Origin: Lotus japonicus
Lineage: Eukaryota; Streptophyta; Magnoliopsida; Fabales; Fabaceae
Assembly: GCF_012489685.1 (NCBI RefSeq)
Contig: NC_080043.1
Location: 10,170,501-10,234,500 of the forward strand
Reading direction: 5' to 3'
Length of the DNA stretch: 64,000 bases
The position numbers and the translations under genes are program-made. This document shows, piece after piece, positions 20,053-29,639 of this stretch. The notes beneath the pieces were generated by a model. That model was not told the DNA's origin and did no database searches. It was given only the letters and a program-made list of their open reading frames with translations. Each line of letters opens with the position of its first letter. Within the stretch, counting starts at the first letter, position 1.

Positions 20053-23000
20053 CTACAACACTAAACGGGGGAAGGAAACCCCAATAACATCATCCTTCAA
20101 AAGTTGGAAAAGAGAATGAGGGATATTATCCCTGTGGAACTCCTCTCCTGAAGAGCTATGGCCAAGTCTGGCAAGATGGTCCGCACAGCAATTGGCTTCC
20201 CTATAAATGAATTGGAAAGACACTTTCCAACTGAGAGATGCAAGATACTGAATATCCCTTATTAAGTCAGCACAAGGGTGAGCGTGAGAGCAGCTGACTG
20301 TAATGAGGTTGTAGGCTGTCTTTGAGTCCATTTCGACTACTATTTCACTTGGGGAGAGGGGGAGGGCTAACCTGAGACCCTTGAGGACACCCCAAAGCTC
20401 AGCTCGGGTTATAGAGCAGAGGCCCAACGAAGTATAGAAACCAGCAATAGGTCTGCCAGTATGGTCCCTGATGAGGCCACCACAAGAAGCTCTAAAGTTA
20501 GCTTCAATCACTGAACCATCTGAATTTATCTTCCATAAGCCTGGCTTAGGAGGCTTCCAGCCTATAAGCTTCTCAGTTCTGGGAAGGCGCAGGGGAGCAT
20601 CAGGCCGGGAAAGGTGTTTAACTATCTGGGAAGCCAAGCTAACTGTCATGACAGCAAAAGAATCTGGAACAGAAGTGTGTTTGTTGAAAACGAGGTCACT
20701 ACGGTCGTTCCAAAGCTGCCAAAGGGTAATACCAAAGAGGATGGGCCAGCTCATACCTCGATTATGAACATAATCATTTTCCAGATTTGTGAGTAACCAA
20801 TCTGAGATACCTTGACTGAAGAAGCTACTCCAATCATCCTCTTTAATAAACATTTCCCAGACTTCTTTCACAGCATCACAGTCTTTAAGCGCATGAATAA
20901 TTGATTCTTCCACCAGACCACATCTAGGACAGGTTTCTTCATCAGACATATTCCTCTTCACACGTTCTGCATTGGTCAACAACTTACCATGAACAATCTT
21001 CCAGATTAAAGCTTGGGCCCTTGGGGGACCTTTGAATTTCCAGACAATTTCAAAGATTTTGTCTGGGTCCTTTAATAAGGAGGGGATTAAAATCGGGTAG
21101 ACAGAGTTAAGAGAAAAAGCTCCATCAGCACTAGGGCCCCAATAAGGAGTGTCTTCCCCTCTAGCTAGAGAGGGAGGGTTTATGGCCCTGATTCTGTTAC
21201 ACACTTCTGCGGGAAGAATTTGGGAGAGAAGGTTCCAATTCCAATTTCCTTGGGTGACAAATCCAGCTACTGGAATATTAGCAGCCCATTCTTTAGCGAG
21301 GTTATCCGGCATGTAGGCCAGCAGAGGGTCAGTATTTGGTATCCAGGAATCTTTCCAGACGGAAGCATTAAAACCATTACCTAGAGTCCACATAACTCCC
21401 TGCTCAATTACCGGCCAGGCTTTGCAAATTCCTTTCCAAGTAGGTGAATCAGGACCTTTAGAGGTAGGAGAAATCCTAAGAGCAGGGTTGAAATTATACT
21501 TTGCTCTAAACACGTTGGTCCACAGAGAGTTCTTGTCAGATAAGATTCCCCACGCTAGCTTAGCCATGTAGGCTTGGTTCAATGTGTGCAGGTCTCTGAA
21601 CCCTAAACCACCTTGGTCTTTAAGGGAGCAAATGGTATCCCAATTAATAAGATGACATTTCCTTCTATCCACAGTGGAACCCCATATAAAATTTCTGCAA
21701 TACTTCTCAATCTCCTTGCAGATTCCAATCGGGATTGGGGTGGTTTGCATCACATAAGTTGGCAAACTGAGGAGGCAACTTTGAGCCAGAGAAACTCTAC
21801 CCGCAAAGGAAAGGGTATTCACTTTCCAACCAGACAGCCTTTTCCTAACTTTATCCAAGATGAAGTTGAAGTTTTCCTTTACCATTCTAGTGTGAAGGAG
21901 GGGAACTCCAAGGTACATTCCCAAGTTGGTTGTTTTCTGGATACCAAGAGTGGTAGTGATCTGGTCAGCTTTTGAGTCCTTCACATTCCTAGAAAAGAAG
22001 ACTCTAGACTTAGGATTGCTAACCTTCTGGCCCGATACTTCACAGAATTTATTTAAGATTTCTTCAATTAACAAGGCTTGGTCAAGGGAAGCTTCAGAAA
22101 AAAGAACCACATCATCTGCAAATAGAAGATGAGAGAGGGATGGACCAGAGCGACCAATTCTGAAAGGCTTCCATCTCTCTTCAGTACAAGCATCTTTGAT
22201 AGCCAACGCTAATCTCTCGATATAGAGGACAAAAAGGTAAGGAGAGATTGGGTCTCCTTGCCTGATGCCCCTGGTAGGAAGAAAGGGTTCAGAGTAGTCA
22301 CATTTCCAAGCTATAGCAATTGAGGATGTGGAAATGCAGCACTCAACCAGCTTAATAAAATTCCTATCAAATCCAAAGAATTGAAGAGTATCCACAATGA
22401 AGGGCCACCTCAACCTATCATAGGCTTTTTCTAAGTCAAGCTTGATAGCCATAATACCTTTCTTGCCTTTTAAAGCTCTCATAGAATGAATGACTTCTTG
22501 AAAGATGAGGATGTTGTCAGTTGTGCTACGACCTTTGACAAAGCTGGCTTGATTCGGAGAGACCAGAGAAGGGAGGCAGGTTGACATTTTACTAGCCAGA
22601 ATCTTGGTTACCACTTTATACACAATGTTGCAAAGAGAAATGGGTCTAAACTGAGTTACTCTTTCAGGGGAATTCACTTTTGGAATAAGAGCAATCACTG
22701 TTTGGTTCACATCTGCAATAGCTTCAGGGTGAGAAAAAACATTTAGAACAAATCTCTCCATGCTGTCCTTAAGAGTATCCCAATTGTGCTTGAAGAAGAC
22801 AGCATGGAAGCCATCTGGACCAGGAGATTTTAGGTTCCCAATCCCAAACAGAGCACTTTTTATCTCTTCTTGAGAAATATTCTGAACCATTTGAAGACTC
22901 TCTTCCTCATCAAGCCGCGGGTGTGAAGAAGAGGTTTGGTAATGTATTTCCAAATTCTGATTATCAGAATAAAGTTCTTTAAAGTAGCTGACAAACATAT

Positions 23001-24255
23001 TTTGGAGCTCTTTGGCATCAAAGACCCAAGTATTATTAAGGTTGAGAAGGGCTTCCACTTGGTTCTTTTGCTGTATGCAAAGGGCACTTTGGTGATAGAA
23101 CTTGGTGTTCCTATCTCCCAATTTCAACCATTTGGATTTAGCATGTTGGGCCCAGAACACCTCCTCTCTATCAAGGATGGTAGTATATTCTTCCCAAAGA
23201 GTTTTCCTTGTTTGAATCAGAAAGGGATTATAGCCTTCTGCCAGCTTTTTTTGAATTCCATCAATTCGAGCTAGGAGCCTTTTCTTGGTTAAGAAAATAT
23301 TCCCAAACACAGTTTTGTTCCATTGGCGAAGGTTATCTGCATTTCTGGTTATGTTACCAGTCCAGGAGTCTGAGGGTATCCAGTTAGCTTTGATTTGATC
23401 CTTAAAGTCTGGGTGGTCCATCCAAGACGCAAGGAATTTAAAGGGCTTGGGACTAGCCTGAGTAGAAAGGTTCATCCTGAGCCAGAGACCACAGTGGTCA
23501 GAGGGGGGCAGGGTAATGTTTGTAACTGAGGCAGAACTGAAGATGCTCCTCCAGAGAGGGTTTGCAACCACCCTATCGGGCCTTTCTAGGAGTTCTCCCC
23601 TTTGCCAAGTAAAAGGGGGACCTTTTGCTCCCAAATCTGCCAATTCACAGTAATCTAGACAATCCTTGAACCTGTTAATAGCAGCTCTATTAGCTGGGCT
23701 ACCCCCTTGTTTTTCAGATTCACAAGAGATAGAGTTGAAGTCTCCTGCTGCACACCAAGGGCCCTGCAGCTGGTTCTTAAAAGATTTGAGCTCCTCCCAG
23801 AGGCTAAGTCGAAGACTCTCTTGAGGATGAGCATAAATAATGGACATGAACCAACCTCCTTGGTTATTTGGATCCACATGAAGGTGAATACAATGACGAG
23901 ACACATTGATCACTCTGATAGAAATCACTGAGGGCTTCCAGCAGCACCAAATGCCTCCAGAATACCCCACTGGGTCAGCTTTGACAACACACTCAAAGCC
24001 TAGTCTCTTAATAACTTGGTCAGCTCTGAAATTCCCAATTCTGGGCTCCAGGATAGCAACAAATCCCAGGTTATAAATCCTGGTACAATCTTTCACAAAA
24101 CTCACAAAGTTTTTCTTACCCGCACCTCTACAGTTCCATATTAGCCAATTCATCATAACTAACATTGGAGGGGGTGGGAACCAAAAACAGACCTCACAAA
24201 GAGGGAGCGTCAGGGCCTTCTTCCATAGAAGCCTCCTGTGGAATGATCTCATCAT
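20053..24255 (-). CDS. LINE B ORF2: endonuclease-reverse transcriptase-RNase H, intact
   Basis: An uninterrupted frame of 1400 codons. Translation probably starts at an internal Met (codon 31 at 24165, MLVMMNWLIWNCRGAG), because the residues before it have no domain character and overlap ORF1. Domains in order: APE-type endonuclease ('WNCRGAGKK', 'AAGDFNSISCE', 'PSDHCGLWL', about 37-260); reverse transcriptase ('FRPISLCNIVYK', 'IKLDLEKAYDRLRW', 'GIRQGDPISPYLF', 'HLLFADDVVLF' with the FADD codons at 22111-22122); zinc-binding region ('PRAQALIWKIVHGKLLTN..CPRCGLVEESIIHALKDC'); and an RNase H domain near 1230-1370 ('KINSDGS', 'ITRAELWGV', 'VEMDSKTAY', 'YREANCCADHLARLGHS') with the Asp/Glu/Asp/Asp-type residues in place. 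All catalytic motifs are present, so the enzyme could be active in trans. Confidence 0.9.
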   Translation of the reverse strand: MMRSFHRRLLWKKALTLPLCEVCFWFPPPPMLVMMNWLIWNCRGAGKKNFVSFVKDCTRIYNLGFVAILEPRIGNFRADQVIKRLGFECVVKADPVGYSGGIWCCWKPSVISIRVINVSRHCIHLHVDPNNQGGWFMSIIYAHPQESLRLSLWEELKSFKNQLQGPWCAAGDFNSISCESEKQGGSPANRAAINRFKDCLDYCELADLGAKGPPFTWQRGELLERPDRVVANPLWRSIFSSASVTNITLPPSDHCGLWLRMNLSTQASPKPFKFLASWMDHPDFKDQIKANWIPSDSWTGNITRNADNLRQWNKTVFGNIFLTKKRLLARIDGIQKKLAEGYNPFLIQTRKTLWEEYTTILDREEVFWAQHAKSKWLKLGDRNTKFYHQSALCIQQKNQVEALLNLNNTWVFDAKELQNMFVSYFKELYSDNQNLEIHYQTSSSHPRLDEEESLQMVQNISQEEIKSALFGIGNLKSPGPDGFHAVFFKHNWDTLKDSMERFVLNVFSHPEAIADVNQTVIALIPKVNSPERVTQFRPISLCNIVYKVVTKILASKMSTCLPSLVSPNQASFVKGRSTTDNILIFQEVIHSMRALKGKKGIMAIKLDLEKAYDRLRWPFIVDTLQFFGFDRNFIKLVECCISTSSIAIAWKCDYSEPFLPTRGIRQGDPISPYLFVLYIERLALAIKDACTEERWKPFRIGRSGPSLSHLLFADDVVLFSEASLDQALLIEEILNKFCEVSGQKVSNPKSRVFFSRNVKDSKADQITTTLGIQKTTNLGMYLGVPLLHTRMVKENFNFILDKVRKRLSGWKVNTLSFAGRVSLAQSCLLSLPTYVMQTTPIPIGICKEIEKYCRNFIWGSTVDRRKCHLINWDTICSLKDQGGLGFRDLHTLNQAYMAKLAWGILSDKNSLWTNVFRAKYNFNPALRISPTSKGPDSPTWKGICKAWPVIEQGVMWTLGNGFNASVWKDSWIPNTDPLLAYMPDNLAKEWAANIPVAGFVTQGNWNWNLLSQILPAEVCNRIRAINPPSLARGEDTPYWGPSADGAFSLNSVYPILIPSLLKDPDKIFEIVWKFKGPPRAQALIWKIVHGKLLTNAERVKRNMSDEETCPRCGLVEESIIHALKDCDAVKEVWEMFIKEDDWSSFFSQGISDWLLTNLENDYVHNRGMSWPILFGITLWQLWNDRSDLVFNKHTSVPDSFAVMTVSLASQIVKHLSRPDAPLRLPRTEKLIGWKPPKPGLWKINSDGSVIEANFRASCGGLIRDHTGRPIAGFYTSLGLCSITRAELWGVLKGLRLALPLSPSEIVVEMDSKTAYNLITVSCSHAHPCADLIRDIQYLASLSWKVSFQFIYREANCCADHLARLGHSSSGEEFHRDNIPHSLFQLLKDDVIGVSFPRLVL

Positions 24256-25975
24256 TATTCTCAGACATATAGCTTGAATCTTCGTTCATTAGATCACTGT
24301 TCCTAAGATTCTCGGGGGGAGGCTCAGGGATTCCTTTCTTTCTGAGAAGAGCTTTGATCAACTGAAGCTCCTCTTCATTAGGGTCAGCGGCACTACCCTC
24401 TAACCAATCACTAGGTCCTCTTCCAGCCTTGAACTCTTCCCATAGCAATGTTGATGCTTCCTAACTTCCTCAAGAATGACCTTTTCATTGTCATTCATAG
24501 AGGAGGTCTGATCAGAACTCCTGGTCATTTTCCAGTGTTGGGTCAATTCTTTATCTTTTGTCTCCTTCATTTGGCCAGCACCTTTGGAAGTGTTCTGTTT
24601 TGGTGGCTTAGTTGCACTCCTCCTAGTGCTACTTGGGGAAGCTTTCCCTTGTTTCTTTATGTGAGTACACTTGGCTTGGGGGTGAGTTTGAGGCCTCAGG
24701 CACTTGGCCAGATGCTGTTATATCCTTCAAAACATTGAACCTCGATCCAGAATTCTGGTGCTGCTCCCCAAGAGACAAGTTTTTCCCGGATTTCTTTCTA
24801 ACAGACTTCTTTACAAGCATCCATGGCCCAAAACCTGTGGTGATTTCGTTCTCCTTGTTCTCCTGCTTATATTTCTCCACATGGGTGGGGAGGTGGTTAG
24901 AGATAGTCGTAGTTTCTTCAGTCACCATTGGTAATGTCTCAGAATGGGTTTCCACAGGTAGGCTAGCTTGTTGAACCACAGAGGGCATTTGCACACTTGC
25001 CAAGGGTTCATGGCACCCATCCATTTTGTGACCATATCTGCCACATCTAAAACAGATGGAGTGGAGCCCTTCGTATTCCAGAGCATGTTCCTCACCCATA
25101 GCTGTGTAATTAGGAGTCAATTGCTGGCTCAAGTCAATTTCTACGCAGATTCTAGCAAATCTGCTCCTGGAATGTACAGAAGTGTGCATATCAATTTTCA
25201 ACATAGTCCCTAGGTTAGAGCCTAGTCTCCAGAGGAACTTCTCAGTGTAGAGCTCAACAGGCAAGTTAGGCAACCGGATCCAGACTGCAATCTTCTTCAC
25301 CTCGTTGTCATTGGCCTTGAACATAGGTCTCCACCTCTGGACCATCAGATAATGATCAGCCACCATCCATGGTCCTTCATACAATGCTAGTTTGTAGTCA
25401 TTCTCAGCTGAGAACCTAACAAGAAAGTATTCCTCACTCAGGTCAAGAACCTTGATATCACCTTCACGGGCCCAAAGGCGATGGAGTCTCTGATCCATCC
25501 ATTTGTACCCAATCTTTTTTCCAAAAAGCTTCACAATAAGTGAGTTTCTCCATGGTTTGCACCATTCATTGTATTCCTCCAACGAGATGGGTATGACAGG
25601 GTTTGGATTGAAGGGCCCTCTAGCCTTCCCCAATCCATCATCACCTCCGTCGTTCAAGCACAACTCCTCTTGGACCGCTTCCAGGATTTCCTGAGGGGTG
25701 AAGGGTTGGTTAAAACCCTCTCCTTCTACCACTTTGTCCCGGTACGAGACTCTGCTACTAGCTTTCAGATTAGAATCCACTTCAGATCTGTCAAAAATGA
25801 CCTCCTCTTCCAGCTCAAGCTGGACTTGAGGCATGGCATCATCCACTGTGAGCTCCTCCCCAGTCGTTTTGACTTTCTTAGTGCTCCTAGCCATTTGATC
25901 CAGTTCTTCCGGTGTCGAATTCCGCAAATCGCCACTTGTTTTCCCAACCCTAGCAGAGTCGCTAGGTGACGCCAT
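24194..25975 (-). pseudogene. LINE B ORF1: DUF4283/CCHC nucleocapsid-like protein, two frameshifts
   Basis: The ATG at 25975 opens 448 residues with a DUF4283-like core ('WRNSLIVKLFGKKIGYKWM..', 'GPWMVADHYLMVQRWRP', 'IAVWIRLPNLPVELY') and one CCHC knuckle ('CFRCGRYGHKMDGC'). Near 24645 the frame is lost ('..ETRESFPK' then stop). The natural continuation ('ASPSSTRRSATKPP..NDNEKVILEEVRKHQH') lies in another frame down to about 24450. A second shift then restores the first frame for '..WEEFKAGRGPSDWLEG' down to the stop at 24194. Two indels are therefore enough to explain the break. The intact protein would be near 590 residues. Confidence 0.78.
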
Positions 25976-26008
25976 CAGTTGCTAAATCCAATTCATAAAA
26001 AAAAAAAC

Positions 26009-26021
26009 ATCTTTTCGATAG
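26009..26021. repeat. LINE B target-site duplication, right copy
   Basis: An exact copy of ATCTTTTCGATAG at 19986-19998. Confidence 0.85.
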
Positions 26022-26243
26022 AGGTAATGCATTTTTTGCTTTGAAGAATTAATTATCAAATGCACGTTGCTCTCTCCCGGCCACATGAATTTTTGCAGCT
26101 AAAATTACATTATTTTTCATTTTCGTTGTTCCCAAGCTAAACTATTTTTCTTTAGCAACTTTAACAATATACAAGTAATTAGTCAATTCATTTTCTTTTT
26201 AGAGATTTACATGTTGAAAAATTTCAATTACTGTGGCATATAT

Positions 26244-27102
26244 CACTACAAGTGAAGCCAGTGAATCTCAGAAATCAGTGAATCTCAGAGCTTCTGCTTC
26301 AGCTTCTGCAAGGGATGTTGTACAAAGAACACAGAGCGTTCAGTTACACACACAACGCACAAGGAAACATAGAACAAGACACAGGAAGCAACGCAAGGAA
26401 ACAGAGAACAAGGAAGCAACACAAGGAAACAAAGAACACGAGCAACTGTTGAGTACTGCCACAACGTTTGGGAAGCAAAACATAGAAGAAATACGAGCAC
26501 AGAGCTGCACAACACACCTTAACGCAAGGAATCAAAGAACGCGAGCACAGAGCTGCACGAGTGACGGCGGAAGTGGAGCAAGGGAATTGGAGACCGAGAG
26601 AGAATGAGAGTGAGGTGAACGGTGAACAACGACGAAAGAGGAGCAAGAGCGACGGCGAGCAACGGTAAAAGAGGAGCAAGAGCGTAGGCGACTTAGGTTT
26701 TCTCGTGAGGAAGAAAGCTTTCAACGTTTCCTAATCCTTTGTATCACGGTTTGTGTAAAAATTAAAGAAAAGAGTGACTTTTCCCAACGATTATTTTATA
26801 CCGATGTAAAAACTAAAGAAAAGAGGGACTTTTCTCAACGGTTATATTATAACTGATGTGAAAAGTACTTCATTAAAATTTCAAAAATGTCACCGCATTT
26901 AGCTTTCACATCGCTTATTGTAACAACCGTTGTAAAAAATGTTTACTAATTACTTTTCACATTAGACATATTCTCAACTGATGTGAAAACTCTAATAAAA
27001 GTTCACTATAATTTCAATAGTGCCACTGTGTTATCTTTTACATCAGGTAATTTATCCACCGATGTGAAAACCCAGATGTGAAAAGTCCTTTTTCTAGTAG
27101 TG
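26244..27102. mobile_element. Non-autonomous CACTA (En/Spm-like) element
   Basis: It begins CACTACAAG (26244) and ends CTAGTAGTG (27102), the hallmark CACTA termini. A 3-bp target duplication TAT lies at 26241-26243 and 27103-27105. The right half is packed with subterminal repeats of the form AC(T/C)GATGTGAAAA in both orientations, the usual transposase-binding repeats of this superfamily. No transposase is encoded. The 124-codon frame inside (26233-26607) is low-complexity and probably not a gene. Confidence 0.85.
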
Positions 27103-27105
27103 TAT

Positions 27106-27884
27106 ATTGGAAGTTTGAACTTACCAAATATAAGCAATAATTATTTGTCCACACCTCTAAATTGAGGTGGAAAGAGGTGGAGGAGGAGAGAGATAGGAAG
27201 AAAAGAAAAAGTAAGAGAGAGAAAGTATAAGATGTGATAGATGATAAGAGGAGAGAGATAAAAATAAAAATAGGTGGAAATGAAGTGTATAATAAGGAGG
27301 TGTGTATATATCATTACTCAAATATAAGTGCTTGTACTCTTTGGCTTATAAAAAAAGTGCTTGTGCTCTTAATTAAGTTCTTGCTAAAACCTTTTTTTAA
27401 ACAAATTTCTGGATTATGTAATATTACAAAAACTTAAGTTGTTCTAAGGGTCATATGAATACTTTGATATTATTATTTCAAGCACGCACGTCTTCATACA
27501 TAACAGGCCACTTGCGTTTGGAGCATGGACAATGCTCAAACTCATCTATCATATATTGAAATTTAACTTTATTAAAATAATGGGACAACAAAAATTGAAC
27601 TCTAAACCACTTAATTTTAAAAGCTCTTGTTATAAACCAATTATTTCAAAATTTAAGTTGTTACACAAAAATCATGAATAATTTTATATATTATTTATAA
27701 CGACACAGTTTATCTTGCTTGGCTTTTATTAAAAATTCAATATTTCAACATTTTATTAATCAAGAAATATTTTAACATTGTGATAGTGACAGAGCTGTGT
27801 GTGTATGTCGACATTTGTAATAATCCGATTAAAGAATTTTTCAAAGTAAAAGATAAAGGTGACAAATTAACATGACCATCATTT
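27106..27884. other. Intergenic, nothing recognised
   Basis: AT-rich, with a purine-rich stretch (27170-27260) and no gene or transposon end that I can support. Confidence 0.45.
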
Positions 27885-28235
27885 GTTCATTGTGACTCCA
27901 TTTTGTAGGAACTAGTCCATCACATTCCCAAATCTGGAAACTTATATTAATTACTTGACATCTTCGCATCTTATCCAAAATTTAAAATAAACAATAACAA
28001 AGATTTGTGGATAATCATCATTCCCAACAACCACATGGCATATTCCTCTTCAAAGTTCACACATTAATCAATCATAAACCTTCCCTTATTCCTGTCTAAC
28101 ATACTTATTCATCTCCTATGCAAGTTCTTGACCCTCCCAAAATAATGACAACACTATTTATTATCACCCAACAACAAAGACCAAGTTCATTCAGTACTAA
28201 ACGGCAACCCTATCCTTCAAAACGACCCCACCTTA
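27885..28235 (+). repeat. DUF506 upstream segment duplicated at 19535-19815
   Basis: The intact partner of the diverged copy described at 19535-19815, located 470-820 bp upstream of the DUF506 start. Blocks such as GGCATATTCCTCTTCAAA and CAAAACGACCCCA are conserved between the copies while the DNA between them is more divergent, so they could include regulatory sites. Confidence 0.65.
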
Positions 28236-28703
28236 TTACACACTCACTACCTTATCCAACGACGGTCTCATTCATTCCACCCCACGTGCCATACTCGTGC
28301 AAACTCACCCTTCCCTCACACACACATGGTGAAATCACACTCTTACACGTCACAAACCAAAACCCACCCATGGCATAACCCGAATTGCAAATGGATATGC
28401 CAAGCATCTATAATGCATGCAACCCCACATTCGGATCGTACCCGCATATCCCTATTTAACTTAACCTTCGTCAAACTCTCAAATCACACTAACTTGGATC
28501 AAATTCAATTCAAGTACACTTTTGCTAGTGGAAACTCGAAAGTCGAAACAGTTTTCCAACCTCGAATATTCCCCAGAAAATTCCAACGATTCCATCATCT
28601 TTATAACCAACTCTCACACCACGCTCTTCCACTGTGCTAACTCCTCACAACCATAAGAGTCACAAAATTCTCCATAACTTCTAGAAACATCGTTTTCAAA
28701 TTA

Positions 28704-29636
28704 ATGGCGGGATTTGCTAGAAGGAAACGAGTCACTGATCTTTTCGACGACGAGGCCAGAGCTCGTCTCTTCGGCGGCGATCACCGCCAGCTCAGCGGCG
28801 TCAGCAGCGGAAGCGAACATTCCGGCGACGGAGACTCACCTTGCCTGTCCGAGCTCGTGCATGGTTTTCTGGAGGACAACAGCGGGGATGACTGTGACTG
28901 TGACAGTGACATTCCGGTGATGAACGAGTTTGACTCGGAGCGAGTCGACTCGGTCGCCGAGAGGGCTGACTCGGTGGAGGATCTGCTGAGGCTAAATGCA
29001 GCGAGCACCACCGTGGAGGACGGTTACAAGAATCTGCTTCAACAGCACGTTTCGGAGGCGGTGGTGAAATTCTCGTTTGTGAGGGAGATGAGCGATTCGC
29101 TGTTCCGGCGGAACGTGATGTCGTTTCTTCGGGAGAACGGGCACAATGCGGCGATCTGCAAGACGCGGTGGGAATCCTCCGGCGGCGGGATCACCGCCGG
29201 CAACTACGAGTTCATCGACGTGGTGCGATCTGGTCCGTCCACGTGGCAGAGCCGGTACTTCGTGGACGTTGATTTCGCCGGACAGTTCGAGATCGCCCGG
29301 CCGACGAGTCGTTACTCGGAGATTCTGAGCTTCGTTCCCGGAGTTTTCGTCGGAACCGCGGAGGAGGTGAAACGCACCGTTTCGGTGCTGTGTGGTGCCG
29401 CGAAACGGTGTTTTAAAAGCAGAGGGCGTAACCTTCCTCCGTGGAGGAAGAACCGGTATATGCAGAACAAGTGGTTCGGGCCTTATCGGAGAACTGTGAA
29501 CCCGGTTCAAGGAAACCCGGTTCAAAAGCAGAGGGCTCACCCGGCCTTCAGTGACGCTATGTGTAGATTTGTGGGGTTCGACGACGCCGTTTCGGAGGTG
29601 ACTAAGCGTGGCGCTGTTTTTGTCCGTACGAGATGA
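28704..29636 (+). CDS. DUF506 family protein (PDDEXK-like, plant-specific)
   Basis: A single-exon frame of 310 codons. The N-terminal third is acidic and polar (LFDDEARARLFGG.., SELVHGFLEDN, a DCDCDSD patch), a usual feature of the family. The conserved core starts near residue 100 ('LLQQHVSEAVVKFSFVREMSDSLFRRNVMSFLRENGHNAAICKTRW') and continues through 'GNYEFIDVV', 'RYFVDVDFAGQFEIARPTSRY' and 'PGVFVG' to the C-terminal signature 'LPPWRKNRYMQNKW'. This is the DUF506 pattern, classed with PDDEXK-like nuclease folds although catalysis is unproven. Some Arabidopsis members bind calmodulin and restrain root-hair growth. The start is the first ATG of the frame. The gene is markedly GC-rich against its flanks, which also creates a long antisense frame with no meaning. 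It looks intact and is probably expressed. Confidence 0.85.
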   Translation: MAGFARRKRVTDLFDDEARARLFGGDHRQLSGVSSGSEHSGDGDSPCLSELVHGFLEDNSGDDCDCDSDIPVMNEFDSERVDSVAERADSVEDLLRLNAASTTVEDGYKNLLQQHVSEAVVKFSFVREMSDSLFRRNVMSFLRENGHNAAICKTRWESSGGGITAGNYEFIDVVRSGPSTWQSRYFVDVDFAGQFEIARPTSRYSEILSFVPGVFVGTAEEVKRTVSVLCGAAKRCFKSRGRNLPPWRKNRYMQNKWFGPYRRTVNPVQGNPVQKQRAHPAFSDAMCRFVGFDDAVSEVTKRGAVFVRTR

Positions 29637-29639
29637 TGG

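Larger units (their letters stand above)
19999..26008 (-). mobile_element. LINE B: full-length L1-type element with RNase H
   Basis: A 6.0-kb element on the minus strand between perfect 13-bp direct repeats ATCTTTTCGATAG (19986-19998, 26009-26021). ORF1 (25975-24194) has a DUF4283-like domain and a CCHC knuckle. ORF2 (24255-20053) is one intact frame with endonuclease, reverse transcriptase, zinc-binding and RNase H domains. The short 3' untranslated end has a small GGGC-TTT-GCCC hairpin (20025-20035) and ends in a T-rich rather than A-rich sequence on the sense strand. A T run lies at the extreme 5' end of the sense strand (plus-strand A run 25997-26007). Compared with LINE A, ORF1 has a different architecture and an RNase H domain is added, so this is a separate lineage. 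Confidence 0.9.

Noticed and set aside
26233..26607. 124-codon open frame on the plus strand
   Set aside because: It lies inside the CACTA element, is low-complexity (Gln/Arg/Thr/Glu) and has an equally long antisense frame. No domain is recognisable.
28992..29540. 182-codon antisense frame
   Set aside because: A GC-rich shadow of the DUF506 gene on the opposite strand; no independent motif.
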